A stretch of 64,000 nucleotides of DNA from Haliclona indistincta (lineage: Eukaryota > Porifera > Demospongiae > Haplosclerida > Chalinidae). The position numbers and the translations under genes were made by a program. Every line of letters begins with the position of its first letter. Position 1 is the stretch's first letter. Where the stretch lies: the NCBI GenBank assembly GCA_964017065.1, contig OZ024783.1, positions 8,755,367 through 8,819,366 on the forward strand, written 5' to 3'. This document shows, piece by piece, positions 43,690 to 55,938 of the stretch. The notes under the pieces are model-generated. The model was not told the DNA's origin, searched no databases, and saw nothing but the letters and a program-made list of their open reading frames with translations.

Positions 43690-43740
43690 CTTAGTTAATT
43701 TCGCGCGCGCGCGCGCGGTGCACGTGCCACGTGGGTCAGT
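43690..43740. promoter_or_regulatory. CpG-rich stretch with CACGTG E-boxes upstream of ATM
   Basis: A CG alternating run (43700-43717) is followed by TGCACGTGCCACGTGG, two CACGTG motifs, about 50 bp before the ATM ATG. It stands out from the AT-rich surroundings. Promoter function is inferred. Confidence 0.4.
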
Positions 43741-43781
43741 CAGTTGACTTGAGCTGAGTGGCGGAGCTGTTTCTCTCTGCT

Positions 43782-46700
43782 ATGAGTCACGAACTGAACA
43801 ACCTTCTCTCTGCCTACCAGCGTCTCTCGGGAGACAAAAGCACAGACCGACGGGTAAGAGAACTGCGCAGTACTATCTACTCGTGTGGTTGTCGAGCTGA
43901 ACGCCACGTGGTCAACACTAATTAGAGTTGTATGTTTACTGTTTACTTTAGTGGTCCATAAGCGAAGAAACAGTTCCGCTTCTTGTTAGGAATGGAGTGT
44001 ATTCTATTGGGAGGTTTTAGCAGCATATGTTCATACAATTCACTTGTTTAGGGATAATATTATGTATGTGAAACCTGTTCAGTGTGTGACTGTTTGTTAC
44101 ATGTGTGTTTAGAAAGCTGCTGAAAGCTTGCGTGGTCTTCTTGAGTCTGAGGAGGTGAAGAACTACATTGACAGCAGCAGTGCTGGACAGAGAGGCCGAA
44201 GTGGTAGCAGTAGCTCGAGTTTAGTCACATGGGACGGCTTGTTCAATGGTGTGGTAGACTATGTGATACGAGAGTGCGAGGCAGCATTGAAACTGGACAG
44301 AGAGAAGCCGGTTGCATCAGCTGGTGCTCAGACCAGCAGAAAGAAGATGAAGCAGGTGAGAGGAGATGGGATTATTGTCTGGGGTTTGTGTTGAAGGTTG
44401 CATATGATTAATTACCAAAGTGCTATTGTGTTATGTAGACTATAGAGGGTTTAGTTAACCATAACCAGAAATTATTATGTGATTCACCACTGACTATTGT
44501 TTTCGTGCTCAATTCACAACAGCTGGCACCTTGTCTTCATGTTGTCTAATGTTGTATTGTGTTTTTATAAGTTGGTTAGAAAAAGGAAGTAGTGATACCA
44601 CTATACTACCTGTTACAGGTTCAACCATGTGGTATAATCGGTAACTAAACTATGTTTTAGCAGTCCTAAGGGACTGTAGGCGGTTGTCAAAGTTTTACGT
44701 TATGAACTAAACAAAAAGTCAAATTTGTACTTTTTGTAGATTCTATATATTGTATGTCAAATGTTAGTGTGTTTATCTCCATTGTAGGATATCGTGGACA
44801 CGATGCGTGCTGTACTCAAGTCAGCTCATAGCCGTGAGTCATTGTCATGTCTCTCTATATTCACACAATTTTGAAAGTTTCTGATTTACCAAGAGAGTAG
44901 TCAGCCCTCAGCTTTGATCCTTGTGTGTATTGTGTCTAGACAGATCATATGTAGTTTGTAAATCATAACAATAGTTCAAAAGAATGTTGATGTGTACAGT
45001 AGTATAGGTTGTTTCAGGAGAGTATAAGGGGAAGGAGCGTTCAACTGTGGATAACTAAATCATGGCTCTGACTGAATGTTCGCTTGTTTTAGCTGGAAAC
45101 AGGCAGGACAAAGCATGGATTGTATAGGTAGGAAATTGTGAGCCACAATGTGCAAAAAAGGCCCAAGTTCCAAGTAACAACAGCGCATGATGGCGGACTT
45201 TAGACTTCGATATTACTATTGTGAATACGGCAGTTAAACGCTCCTTCCCCTTATACGCTCATGGTTTTTTTAATGATTCAAAATTAGTGATTTCACCACG
45301 ACCAAAATTTGATAAGGTTATATACATTGTACAATCAAAAATTTGTTGGAAGGATAGGGATTGATCCAAAAATATTAGTGGCTATGGCATTCAAATTTGG
45401 TTTTGACTATTTTTTTATGCTTGTATTGTACTTTCGGTTATAGGAGGAGGTTGTCTCAGTGTACTGGATATCATGGATCATTTCTCTCTAATGCTGAATC
45501 AGCGTCACTTCCAGTCCTGGATGGTGTCCGACTACTCTCACATGCTGCTCAACTATGTGTTAACCTGTCCACGGTACCTCCTGGATGCCCTGCCCTCTAC
45601 ATGGACAGGTCAGCTAACTGCTCTAGCATGTCCATTAATTGTAATGTTAAATGATGAGCAGTACGTAATTTTAGGCGGCGGCCCAATGCAGGTGCCAGGT
45701 AGTGTTCATGGTTGTGTTCAAGCTTGTGTAAAAGCTGGTTTACAATGTGACGCTATGACTTGTGCTATGTTGCAACACAGATATATAACTCTTGCGTCAC
45801 GTTGTGTTGCGATACAATTTGAACAAGTTAAGTAAAAAAGTTTTAATAATAAATTGAAAAGTGTAGGGATGACGCCACCAGCCTTTATTCCTCGTGCATT
45901 GTAACAGTACTGTATGAAAGCTAGTTAGCTGTCCTTTGCTTTTTGTCACAATGTGTGGGTCATAGTACAGACACAAGTTACATGTACGCTCTATACTGCA
46001 CTGTTGAACAGGTTTCAAATTGTTTCCACATATTGTTGATAATACGCTGGTGACCCTCAATTGCTGTGTTCAAAACCAATAATGACTTCACTTGTTACTT
46101 ATTGTGTTTAGGGTGCACAAGCTTGTACCTTGAGCTTTGAATCGTTTTTGTTTTTCATATTTTTTCTTGGAACTGGGTGTTGTGATAATAAAGTAGCTTA
46201 GATGTGTAATTGTATTAGTTGGTCATACATGGTGTGTGATGTTGACCTGATAAGAATGTGCTGTGCTTGTGCTGGACCATCTGTTGTTTTTGTTTTGGTC
46301 TTGAACAGGAAGTGTTTTAGTGCCAATGTCACCATGTACTTGTATCATAGTACGGTGATTGCTGAAATATTTCATGAATTAAAACCCTGAAATTGATACA
46401 TACGTCTGTGCAGTGACACCTGAGTATCAATGTTTTTTTGTTTCGTATAATGTTATACATATTCGACTACTGGCGGGCGGCACAATTAGTCAGTAAGGAA
46501 TGATGTGTAAGGCATATGTATGTTAAAAGCCAAACTAACAGTCCCACACTTACTCATTGGCACTGTTTGTCAGAGACAGACAGGCTGGTTCATTGTGAAG
46601 GAGGAACTGTAATTAGGAAGCAATTAACTAGTATGTGATTAATTACTAGTTTGAGAACATGTCATAATGTGTGAATTGCTTGGTGATAAACCTGTAGTCT

Positions 46701-49510
46701 GGCACCTCAGGAGCAAATAGAGATCCAGTCTAATCATGCAAAGCACTAACAGGCACTAATTTGACATAATGGAAATGATGACATTATGACAAAAATTGAC
46801 AAAAATTGTTTCAAGTACCACAGAGTCAGTTTTTGTGATGCAATGCAAATTTTGGTTCTGTTCACGAAATTTAATATGTAGAGCTATCTAGTGTACTGAG
46901 GTATGTGTTGATCGAATATTGTACTACATTGGTACATGAGCCTAGGACTGAGATCATGCGGAGGGGAGGTCCCTGGGATTCTCCCTCTCTCGCCTCATGT
47001 TCTACCACCCTCTAGCCTTGGTATGCAGAACTATCTCGTATCATGTTATGTCTTTGTCATATTATGGATTCACATTGATAGAGTAATGTGTATGTTCATA
47101 AAATCTGCACCAATCATGGTATCTTTCTGTTTTTTCCACCTCACCATTTATCCACCTTGCCCATTTATCCATCAATTGTTCCATAGATCTGTTCAATGTC
47201 ACCTGTTCTTCCTGCATAAAGTATTTGTAATGTGTGTTTACATTTGTATAACAGTAGTGGCTATGTACATACACTATGTAAACAAGTGAACTTAGGGAAG
47301 ATATCTTATACTTTAAATTCACCTTCACAGAACTGCTTCTGTGTATTAACAGTAGAAACCTGTGAACTGATTTCTGAGAAAGACGTGTGTACGATTAGTA
47401 GTACACAAAGCAGCATAGTGTTCCTTACTGACATGTGTGTATAGTAATGTATTGTACTGTATTGAGCATGAAGTGTAGTACTGACATGTGTGTATAGTAA
47501 TGTATTGTACTGTATTGAGCATGAAGTGTAGTACTGACATGTGTGTATAGTAATGTATTGTACTGTATTGAGCATGAAGTGTAGTACTGACATGTGTGTA
47601 TAGTAATGTATTGTACTGTATTGAGCATGAAGTGTAGTACTGACATGTGTGTATAGTAATGTATTGTACTGTATTGAGCATGAAGTGTAGTACTGACATG
47701 TGTGTATAGTAATGTATTGTACTGTATTGAGCATGAAGTGTAGTACTGACATGTGTGTATAGTAATGTATTGTACTGTATTGAGCATGAAGTGTAGTACT
47801 GTTGTATCAGTGTGAGACCAGTGTATGTGTGGGGGCTACCTATGTGCACACATGATAATTGATGCGTGACGAATAAGGCAGTGTTGACGCCATGTCATGA
47901 TGGACTAGTGCTGTACTTCATACTGTAGTACATTACTTATACTGTACATGCTCCAAGTGTGTTTAGTTGGAAGCACTAGAGAGTATTCATGTGTGTGTGT
48001 AATGGTGACCAGAGAAGCACATGACTTTGTTTATCATGTTCGGTGAGAAGCCATGTGCTCTGTTAAGAGTGTGTACATGCGTGTGTGAATCCAAAATCAA
48101 TACCCATAATGGGATATACATGTTTGCATGTTTGTGTACTGTGCGTGGTTATGGTCACATGATGTTGGAATGCAGTTTTAGTCAATGTGTCTGCTAAAGT
48201 GGGATGACTTTACATGTAGCTATGACAAATGGGGACAAAACTGGTTAGGATAAAGAGCAGACTTTATTGCTATTTTTTGTAATATCTTGTTATTCATTTT
48301 CCATCAATTATTGTACTGCAAACGTGGTACTGTAATTTTATTATTTGCAGGCTTGTGATTGTGTTCTCTGTGCTGTTAGCATGCGTGTGTCATTCCCATT
48401 TGTTCTTCTTCCACATTCGAGCTAGTCTCAACAAATCTCAGTCACTATGGTCTGTGTAGTCTTTTGAGCTCTTTAAAATAAACGTTGCGTCATACCGTTA
48501 GGTAGAGTTATGTAATAGTTAGTAATAGTTATTGACGAGTTCTGTACTACACATGTATGTACATTGTGTATGAGTTATGTGGGATATGCTTATTACAAGT
48601 ACTTTTACAAGTTGCTTTTCCTTTCCTCCCTCCCTCCCTCCCTCCCTCCCTCCCTCCCTCCCTCCCTCCCTCCCTCCCTCCCTCCCTCCCTCCCTCAGAT
48701 CTACTTGCTATCTACTGTAAGCTCTTCCAATCCTCTATCTCATCCTCCTCTACATCGCTGGATCGATCTATTCTTGCTCGTGTGATTCACGGCATCATTT
48801 CTCACTGTGTAACAAACTGTGACCTGCCGACAGCACAGTTGTACATGTTCTTCCAGTCAGCTACCAAGAATATCAGGTAAGAATTGACCTATGTGTATGG
48901 TACAAATTTTGTAAACTTGTGAATTCAGTCAAAATTTTGATTTCAGTCAAAATTTTGAATTAGTCTAAATTTTGCTGAATGAAGTGAGGCTAATAGTCGT
49001 GATAGTACGTGGGACATGGGAATGCAGTTAAAGCCTGCAAGGGCAGGGCACACTGCACATGTCGTGAGGCAATTCCTGTGAATTCGTACTCCTAGTTATG
49101 TGGTGTGTATCAATTGCGAGTGGTATATCGGAATGTGCTTGCATTGCATGAGGTGATCGATGGAGTAATTTGTGATCATCGTACGATCGCACGATAGCTA
49201 GCCAGCTGCAATCACTTCCCATTAGCTGTATTAGTGATTGTGTTGTGAGACTGTTGTGTACAATGTAGCAGGATGTTTAACAGGATGTCTGTAATCGTTG
49301 TTGTCTGTCTATCTTTCTCGCATTTTGATGTACTGGTTTTTAAATGTACAATGTCAACAATCTTAAGGTGTTCTATTGACTTGCATTCTCTCATAGCTAT
49401 GGTTTTGAACTGTGATATTTTGAACATGATTACTTGTAACCACAAGGCCCCATGCATTGTACAAGGGGATTTCCTTCTTTCACAACAGTTGCACTGACCT
49501 ATTTGAGATC

Positions 49511-49582
<72 letters not shown>

Positions 49583-52500
49583 CAAGAGCAGAACTCCACG
49601 GTGCTGGAACACCTGTTAGCTGGTCTCAATGGCTACTGTGTTGCTGTGGCTACGTCATCTCGTGGTAGACTATGCAAGCTAGGAGAAGAAATATGCCCCC
49701 AGCTTTTGCAGGCCTGGGCGAGAAGTCCACCACCAGTGAAAGTGAGTGAGCGAATGCGTGAGTGAGTGAGTGAGTGAGTGAGTGAGTGAGTGAGTAGGTG
49801 AGTGATTGAATGAGTGAATGAGTGAGTGAGTGAGTAGGTGAGTGAGTGAGTGAGTGAGTGAGTGAGTGAGGGTGAATGAATGAATGATGTAGATAAAGTA
49901 TTCGAGAGAGATTTAGTGAACATGTTTGGTGAATAGTGCCAGTGATTGAAATGATGTGTCAAAGATGAGTAGGAGTGGCAAGTGTTGTGATGTGCCCATG
50001 GCATTGTGGTTGTTCAAGCATGTTTTGACCATGTTTTCGTACATCTGTATTCATGTGAAAGTTGTTGCATGAACTTGCACACTCAGTTTGTTTTGATTGC
50101 TGAAATTTAATTAGCACTGTTTTTCATTTTAGGATCAACTCATTGAATTCCTTCGGATTCAAGTGAGTGGAATAACACACTCACTCACTCACCCACTTAC
50201 CCACTCACTCACTCACCCACTCACCCACTCACCCACTCACCCACTCACCCACTCACTCACTCACTCACTCACTCACTCACTCACTCACTCACTCACTCAC
50301 TCACTCACTCTCTCAGGTCAGAGTTCACCATCCTCAAGGTGCTCACACTGATGATGATGGAGCGTGGGCTGGCAGTGATCACAAATGGAAGTCAATTCTG
50401 AACAAAGTTCATGAGCTGGTGCTCTCGGAATGTGAAACCACCACGAATAGACTAAGATGGGCAAGGTTAGAAATAATAATTGATTAAGATTACATCATGG
50501 TTGTCAGCACAACAGTGCTGCATGTCTTCCACAACATACCACAAATCTCTCATTTGCGGCATTTTGTACCAGGGATTCAAATTAACTTAAGTTTCAAATT
50601 AGCCAGCAGGGCAAGTACAATCAAATTGAACTAGCCCCAAACAGTTTCTACCAGCCCAATAAAATAATTAAGCTACTTGTTTCCAGTCAAATTCTGCAGC
50701 AAGTCTACTAGTATCTCTAGCCAGCTGGGCTACTAACCTGTACATTTTATTAACCCAAGCTATATTTTACTAGCCTCGGGCTAGCAGGCTAGTGCTAATT
50801 TGAAGCCCTGCATTGTACATGTGCCAACTTGATGTGAATGTTTCCATACTCTATTGTACCAAGTTATGTGATACTGATGTTACGCAATGTTGTGTGACAT
50901 GTCAATACTCGTGATGCTTACACAAATCTGATCGTAATTGTATCTACCACATTTAGACTCTCTGGCTTGTTTCTCTCTAGAGTGATTACAATTGACAGCT
51001 CAGCAATGCACTTTCTGTGAAATGTCAATACTTACACAAATCTGATCGTAATTGTATCTACCACATTTAGACTCACTGGCTTGTTCTCTAGAGTGATTAC
51101 AATTGACAGCCCAGCAATGTACTTCAATGTACATACATTATAACTATGTGTCTACTGTAATAATATACATGTTCATTGTGCCTTGTTGGCAGGTTATTTA
51201 GAAAATTTCTCACCCAATAAGGGAGGGTTTGATTGTTGCCAGTTAATTATGATAGGGGATTACCCTGGGATTATTCCAGGGATTACCCTGAGTTTGTGAA
51301 TGCATGTACCCAATCTTATGTTGGTACATGACTGAATGTTTCTTTTTACATAAACAAGTGTGGATGTATTTAAAAATATTTCAGTGTTTAAGATCCTTTG
51401 CTATTATACTGTATACTCAGTTGTGCATAGCACCAAAGTCTTCTCTTATTTAAGCTTTCCAAGCCTTCTCTCCCAAACCATTTCCATGCATTCTCTCCTC
51501 CCAAACCTTTTCCAAGCTTCCTCTCCCAAACATTTCCCAAGCCTTCTCTCCTCTTTTCTATTTGTAATTCCTGCCTAAATAATGTCAAGTGTTTTTTTTT
51601 GTGAAAAGTGTTTTCATTATTAATTCTGTTTATACCGACTTTGTGATAATGTACAACTTGCTCATACATGTGCTCCGGTTAGTGGTACAAGGAAACTACA
51701 CAGTATCCCGCCATTGTGTACACTCTATGACATTGTTTCTCATTGGGTGCATTGGTTGTCATAGAAACAACCCTATCCTTGTACAAAATTTTCATGGGTT
51801 TGGTAGTTATATGAACAAGTAAAAAACAAGTTCAAATGTTCATTTGATCATTTATTTACAAGCATCTTCATCTGTTGTTGCTGTCGTCTTCTATTGCTTG
51901 TCATTTCTGTGTGGTTTATATTGATCTACTGGTCTTTTTGTCTTTTTAGAGTAATTATGTTTGGGTTTGTGGCGGTCTTTGATAGCTGCGTATTTTCAAA
52001 TTTGAGGTTCCTAAGCTTTATCAGTTAGAGTGGGAAACACAGTGTGCGGTGGAGCAGTCGTGTGTACTAGTTAATGCTTCACATGTGACTGGTTCCAATG
52101 GGATTTGATAGTCAGGTTTGTCGGCTTCTGTGTGCGTGTGTGCTTACTCAAGTGGGAGTTTGATAGTAGATTTGTTTGATAATGAAATAATTAATCAAAG
52201 CCAGTTAGTAGACAAGACATGTTGTAGCTCAGGAAGCTCTAAGATCAAAGGCACCGCTAGTGGAATATATCCCATACCACTGCGGATTTCAGGGCAATAC
52301 TTATATCCCTCAGGAAGTAGTTCTACTTCCTGGGGAATATATATATCGCCCAGGAAGTCACGCTCACTTCCTGGGGAATATATATATCCTCCAGGAAGTC
52401 AGCTGACTTCAAAAAGTTACCTCCCACTTACCCTTCCGTACGAAAGGAGGAGAGGCTGGCTTCACAGAGAGTGAAGCCGAAGTTGCCTTTGAAGAGATTG

Positions 52501-54602
52501 CGGCGATTTTATAGCACTAAACTTTCATGACACTTGTGGGACTCAAATAGTGCGAAAAAATGGCGTCTTGAACTTGTGGACAACAAAAATAAACCAACCA
52601 TAATCATGTAAAGGGAACTATTTGCAGCATCTAAAAGCACGACTAAGTTTGGAGCATCAACCAAGCTTGTCGGGAGGGCCAAGCTCAAGCTTAGCAAAGA
52701 ACGCATTACTCGAGACCCAAACGCCGGGACCGTTCGACAGTGACGAACGACGCCGGTCATGGAATGGCTGGACAAACTACTGCAACCTAGGTTTGTTAAG
52801 CTGCAAAGGCTACATAACTAAACTGCAGGACTCACACGTATGCCTCAGCGAGGCTTACTGTTGCTGTCAGTTCTTCGGGCGGTCAACCAATGATCACTCG
52901 CGTACTCGACAAAGTTGGCTTATTCAGGTTAGTAAACGAACGAAAGTGTGCAGAAAGTCAGTCTTGCTGTTGGATCTTAGAGCTTTCTGAGCTACAAAAT
53001 GGTTAACCCATGGGTTCCTCGGCAGTATGGAATATACCCTCGGCGGTTAATTATACCGCCCTCGGGCTACGCCCTCGGGCGGTATAATTAACCAGCCTCG
53101 GGTATATCCCATACCGCCTCGGAACCCATGGGTTAACCTATACTTAGCTTGTCTCTACCAAACTGTAGCCAGAGCACAAACTATTGACTATTTTCACTTG
53201 CTGTGTTAACCTTGTGTTGTCTATTGCTGAACACTTGGCAACGACCTTATGGCGACTTATGTAAGATAGGGCAATAGCGCTGACTCGCGAAAGTATTATT
53301 CGCAAATGCTCTATCTCGTGCATTCGCGAAATTTTCTCTCTTGAAAATTACCCGGTGTATAGTAAATCATAAAATAGTGGGAAAGTGGACCAGCAAATTT
53401 TGGGCAAAACGTATGTACTACTGTGTTTTTAATCATAAGTTATTCTTTTTTGTTAAATCTGAAAAAAATCAAAATCTTATATGGTATTGCCAAAATTTTT
53501 GTTGACTTAGTGTGCTGTAGTACAAAAAAAAATAATTTATCTGTTCTTTTTCTCTCCTTTATTCTAGTAAAAGTGACGGTAGTGTATCTATTTTACTGAT
53601 TGACTTAGCTGTCGATGTCATACACCAGGTCAGTGCATGGGATAAACTGTGACCGGATCTGAGAGAATGAGCCGTAAGGGGATCTGTCATAAATTGAAAT
53701 ATATTCAGCACTTTGAATGTTGTCAGCATTAACTCTTTAGTGACTGAATTATTTTGACGAAAATTCGGCTTGCTCTAAACTGACAGTTTGTCTTGCGATT
53801 TCTACAACATGCAGTACGCTAGCTGTTCCAAACTAGCACTGTTTTTTCCTGGCATGTCAAAGTTTACGACCATGTACTAAACTCTGAATTGGCCACTCCC
53901 AATTCGGAACAGAAGCCGCTTAAGTGCTGCGACCTCGTCATTTTTCAGCCAATTTTGGTCTTCGTTTAGCCCTGGTGACTGATACAAAAACCTGGTGGTG
54001 TCCAGGTGAGCAAACAGCATAGTTTAGACCATATTCTATGCCCAAGTATGCATTTAGGGGCATCCTGAAGCCCCAAAAATGCCGAAAGCGGCGAGGGGCT
54101 CCGCCCCTTCGAACCCCGGGTTAAAGGGGGGACACCCCCCTTTAAAAATCCCCCCGTTCTATATATTTTAGTGGGGAGGGCGCGGCGAAAAACAGTGGGT
54201 TTTTTCAGGTAAAGTTAGCTTTTGCAATTAAACTTTATTTGACCTTTCTAGAGCACTTTTCACACTATTTATGACGTCTACAGTAGGTGGAGTCAATTAT
54301 GACGGCTAAATCCGCTATAGGCCCTAAAGGGTTAATGCTGGTGCAGAAATGATAAATACTATCTTTGTTCTTTTCAATACAAAATTGGTTTTTGACCCAA
54401 AAAGTCAAATTACTATGAATATCATGCGTTACTTTCATATACTAGAGATCCCCTTAAGGCTCATTTTCCCTGATCCAGTCACAAATAATTACGAGTAAGG
54501 ATGTAATGCAGTGAGCATTGCTTGTTTTTCAACAGATATTCTATTTTAATGATAATCAAGAAGAAAGCAGAAGAACTGGACGGAGAATTGAACCATCGCA
54601 AG
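43782..54602 (+). CDS. ATM: ATM kinase, N-terminal portion (ten exons)
   Basis: Exons: 43782-43853, 44113-44355, 44788-44833, 45444-45608, 48699-48876, 49582-49741, 50133-50162, 50317-50465, 53568-53628, 54536-54602; all phases agree, about 390 codons. It opens MSHELNNLLSAYQRLSGDKS, colinear with the vertebrate ATM start and TAN motif. Further matches in order: VTWDGLFNGVVDYVIREC, AGAQTSRKKMKQ, LARVIHGIISHC, RGRLCKLGEEICPQLLQAWA, VHHPQGAHTDDDGAW with KWKSIL, and DLAVDVIHQ. These are the start of the ATM alpha-solenoid. The FAT and kinase domains are not in the window; the next exon lies past 54602, beyond a long intron holding transposons, or is missing. ATM is the nuclear kinase that signals DNA double-strand breaks. 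Confidence 0.9.
45015..45263. mobile_element. Family H MITE, copy 2, in ATM intron 3
   Basis: Ends CAGGAGAGTATAAGGGG and CCCCTTATACGCTCATG; flanks GTTGTTT and GTTTTTT agree at 6 of 7. The interior matches 9126-9451 (GGCCCAAGTTCCAAGTA). Confidence 0.85.
45827..45875. mobile_element. Solo terminus of the 20802 foldback family
   Basis: AAGTAAAAAAGTTTTAATAA then AAAGTGTAGGGATGAC match the terminal 50 bp of that element; nothing further matches. Confidence 0.6.
45876..47427. other. ATM intron 4, first part, nothing recognised
   Basis: AT-rich intronic sequence without a supported frame, repeat boundary or RNA gene. Confidence 0.4.
47428..47798. repeat. 53-bp minisatellite, seven units
   Basis: CTGACATGTGTGTATAGTAA starts at 47428 and every 53 bp to 47746, essentially identical. 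Because 53 is not divisible by three, three minus-strand frames each read the same 159-bp cycle. Confidence 0.95.
47799..48628. other. ATM intron 4, last part, nothing recognised
   Basis: AT-rich intronic sequence leading into the TCCC tract; no gene seen. Confidence 0.4.
48629..48696 (+). repeat. (TCCC)n tract forming the acceptor of ATM exon 5
   Basis: About 17 TCCC units end at TCAG (48695-48698), the splice acceptor, and so act as its polypyrimidine tract. Confidence 0.9.
49510..49579 (+). repeat. (CT)n tract forming the acceptor of ATM exon 6
   Basis: About 35 CT units run directly into CAG at 49579-49581. Confidence 0.9.
49742..49870. repeat. (GTGA)n tract starting at the donor of ATM exon 6
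   Basis: GTGAGTGAG begins at the donor itself and continues, with interruptions, for 130 bp. Confidence 0.9.
50178..50313 (+). repeat. (CTCA)n tract forming the acceptor of ATM exon 8
   Basis: CTCA/CCCA units run into CTCTCAG at 50310-50316. Together with the GTGA tract, reverse-complementary simple repeats bracket ATM exon 7. Confidence 0.9.
50570..50810. mobile_element. hAT-type MITE in ATM intron 8
   Basis: CAGGGATTCAAATTA and, inverted, TAATTTGAAGCCCTG bound 241 bp. Flanks TTTTGTAC and CATTGTAC share six of eight bases. The interior repeats CTAGCC/GGCTAG motifs. Confidence 0.75.
50893..51121. repeat. Tandem duplication of about 115 bp
   Basis: 50893-51012 recurs at 51016-51121 (shared ACACAAATCTGATCGTAATT and AGAGTGATTACAATTGACAG). 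Confidence 0.85.
51122..52310. other. ATM intron 8 middle part, no gene
   Basis: 51440-51560 is an imperfect repeat of CCAAGC(C/T)TTCTCTCC words. The rest shows no feature I can support. Confidence 0.4.
52311..52410. repeat. Array of three short hairpins separated by AT runs
   Basis: CAGGAAGTAG-TT-CTACTTCCTG, then CCAGGAAGTCAC-GCT-CACTTCCTGG, then GAAGTCAGCTGACTTC, the first two each followed by GGAATATATATATC. Outer words AAAGGCA (about 52248) and TGCCTTT (about 52485) also pair. Confidence 0.75.
53001..53138. repeat. Second palindrome with six CCTCGG boxes
   Basis: GGTTAACCCATGGGTT pairs with AACCCATGGGTTAACC. Boxes all read CCTCGG on the plus strand and start at 53017, 53038, 53060, 53073, 53096 and 53117 (spacing 21, 22, 13, 23, 21). 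It is followed by TATACTTAG, resembling the TATACATAG after the 40261 palindrome. Confidence 0.85.
53733..54331. mobile_element. TTAA-flanked piggyBac-like MITE in ATM intron 9
   Basis: TTAA at 53729-53732 and 54332-54335; the end CCTAAAGGG mirrors CTCTTTAG(T)G. The interior holds GC-rich hairpins at 54090-54160 (GGGGCTCCGCCCC and GGGGGGACACCCCCC). Confidence 0.6.
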
Positions 54603-55084
54603 GTACATGTGTATGTAACTATATTACCATAATGGCTGGGATTTTTGCATGGAGGGTAATTTGCATGAAGGGTTATTTGGTCTAATCAAGTAGCTTTGTG
54701 TGTACATGTAAAAAAAGGATCAAGAAATTAAACAAACTCGGCCAAGCATGAGTGGATGGAAAGAGATATAATTATTACGTACCGAGTTATGAGCGATAAA
54801 AAAATTAATTCAATATGACGGCAATGCTATTTGTATCCAGGTAAGTCTAAACAATAGTTTTAAATGTTTCTGCTATCAAGTAGAGGTTCCAATTTAGTAT
54901 AGATACCTCTAATGATGTCATTCTATGCTAGCTTCTGGCTATATAATTGTGATATCATAAACATTATGTTTATATGAATACAGCGGTTTACGAAGGTCTT
55001 GTATAGAGCAGAAGCGATAAATCATGTCTTGCCGACTGACGCGAGCATGAGGTGAGCGCGTCAGTCGGTAAGCGACGCGGACGG

Positions 55085-55938
55085 TATGATCCAAGGAAAA
55101 GGCAGAGGTCGGGAAAAGGGCTGCTGAGCACGGTGTGACAGCTACTATCAGATATTGGAAAAGATCTTTCCCCGGTCGCTTGTTAAAGAAAGCAGTGTAC
55201 GAACATGGAAGAACAAGTACTAGCTTGCATTAGTTTGCGTTGAGGAAGAACACTGGCAAGGAAATGACAATTAAGACAGTGGCTATCAAAAGGTCTGGAC
55301 GTCCTCTTTTGCTTGGAGAAGAGCCAGGCAAAAGAGTTGACGCTTTCCTACTAGCAATGCGTGAGGTGGAGCTGTCATCAATACTGCAATAACAATAGCG
55401 TGTGTCCTTGAAATCAATCAAAAATATCACGAGCTGATTAAGTTGGCTCAAGCTTGAGATCGTTTCTTTTTTCTCGGCATAAGGAAAAAGAACCTTCTCT
55501 AAGTAGTTGACCATTGTGTCTTCTTTGGACCAGTGATTATCTGACATGCCAATCAGAGGGGAATGTGACTGCTGGAAGGCACTTCTTGGTTTTACCTTTA
55601 TAAGTCAGTTGTAGAGATAGAAAGTCGCCAGCCATTCATTGTGTTTCAAAAACAGCCGTGATCTTACTTTTGTCGTCAATGCCTGCGATCTCGATTCACT
55701 CTTTGCCATCGTCCAACTTGAAACTAGAACATAATGAATACCAGTCTGATCCCAATTGATCACCAAGTCGCTCGGTATCTCCTCCATTTGAATGATCACT
55801 TTGACAACAAAGATAAATTGTGATTTGAGTGAATTGATATCCGAAACAGACACTTTGTACCTGCCTGGCACTTGACAAAGCCATTAAGTATTTTGCCCAG
55901 TGTTTAGTCAGTGCAATGTGTCCTCCATTGCACTCCAA
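55085..55938. pseudogene. pogo-like transposase relic with inverted middle
   Basis: On the plus strand, about 55110-55465 encodes the N-terminal part: GVTATIRYWKRSFPGR, then KRSGRPLLLGEEPGKRV, then, after a frameshift, AVINTAITIA. On the minus strand, 55938 to about 55466 encodes the next part: GGHIALTKHWAKYLM, MEEIPSDLVINWDQTGIHYV (DDE_1 catalytic region), then HWSKEDTMVNYLEKVLFPYA. Normally these are colinear on one strand. Frameshifts and stops make it non-functional. Confidence 0.75.

Noticed and set aside
47306..47849. Three overlapping minus-strand ORFs of 120-167 aa
   Set aside because: The 53-bp minisatellite read in three frames.
49633..50351. Ser/Thr/Leu-rich ORFs around 49.6-50.35 kb
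   Set aside because: Translations of the GTGA and CTCA microsatellites flanking ATM exon 7.
54090..54160. TTCGAACCCC inside a GC-rich hairpin as a tRNA or SINE B-box
   Set aside because: No A-box at the right distance and no cloverleaf can be drawn; it lies inside a TTAA-flanked MITE.
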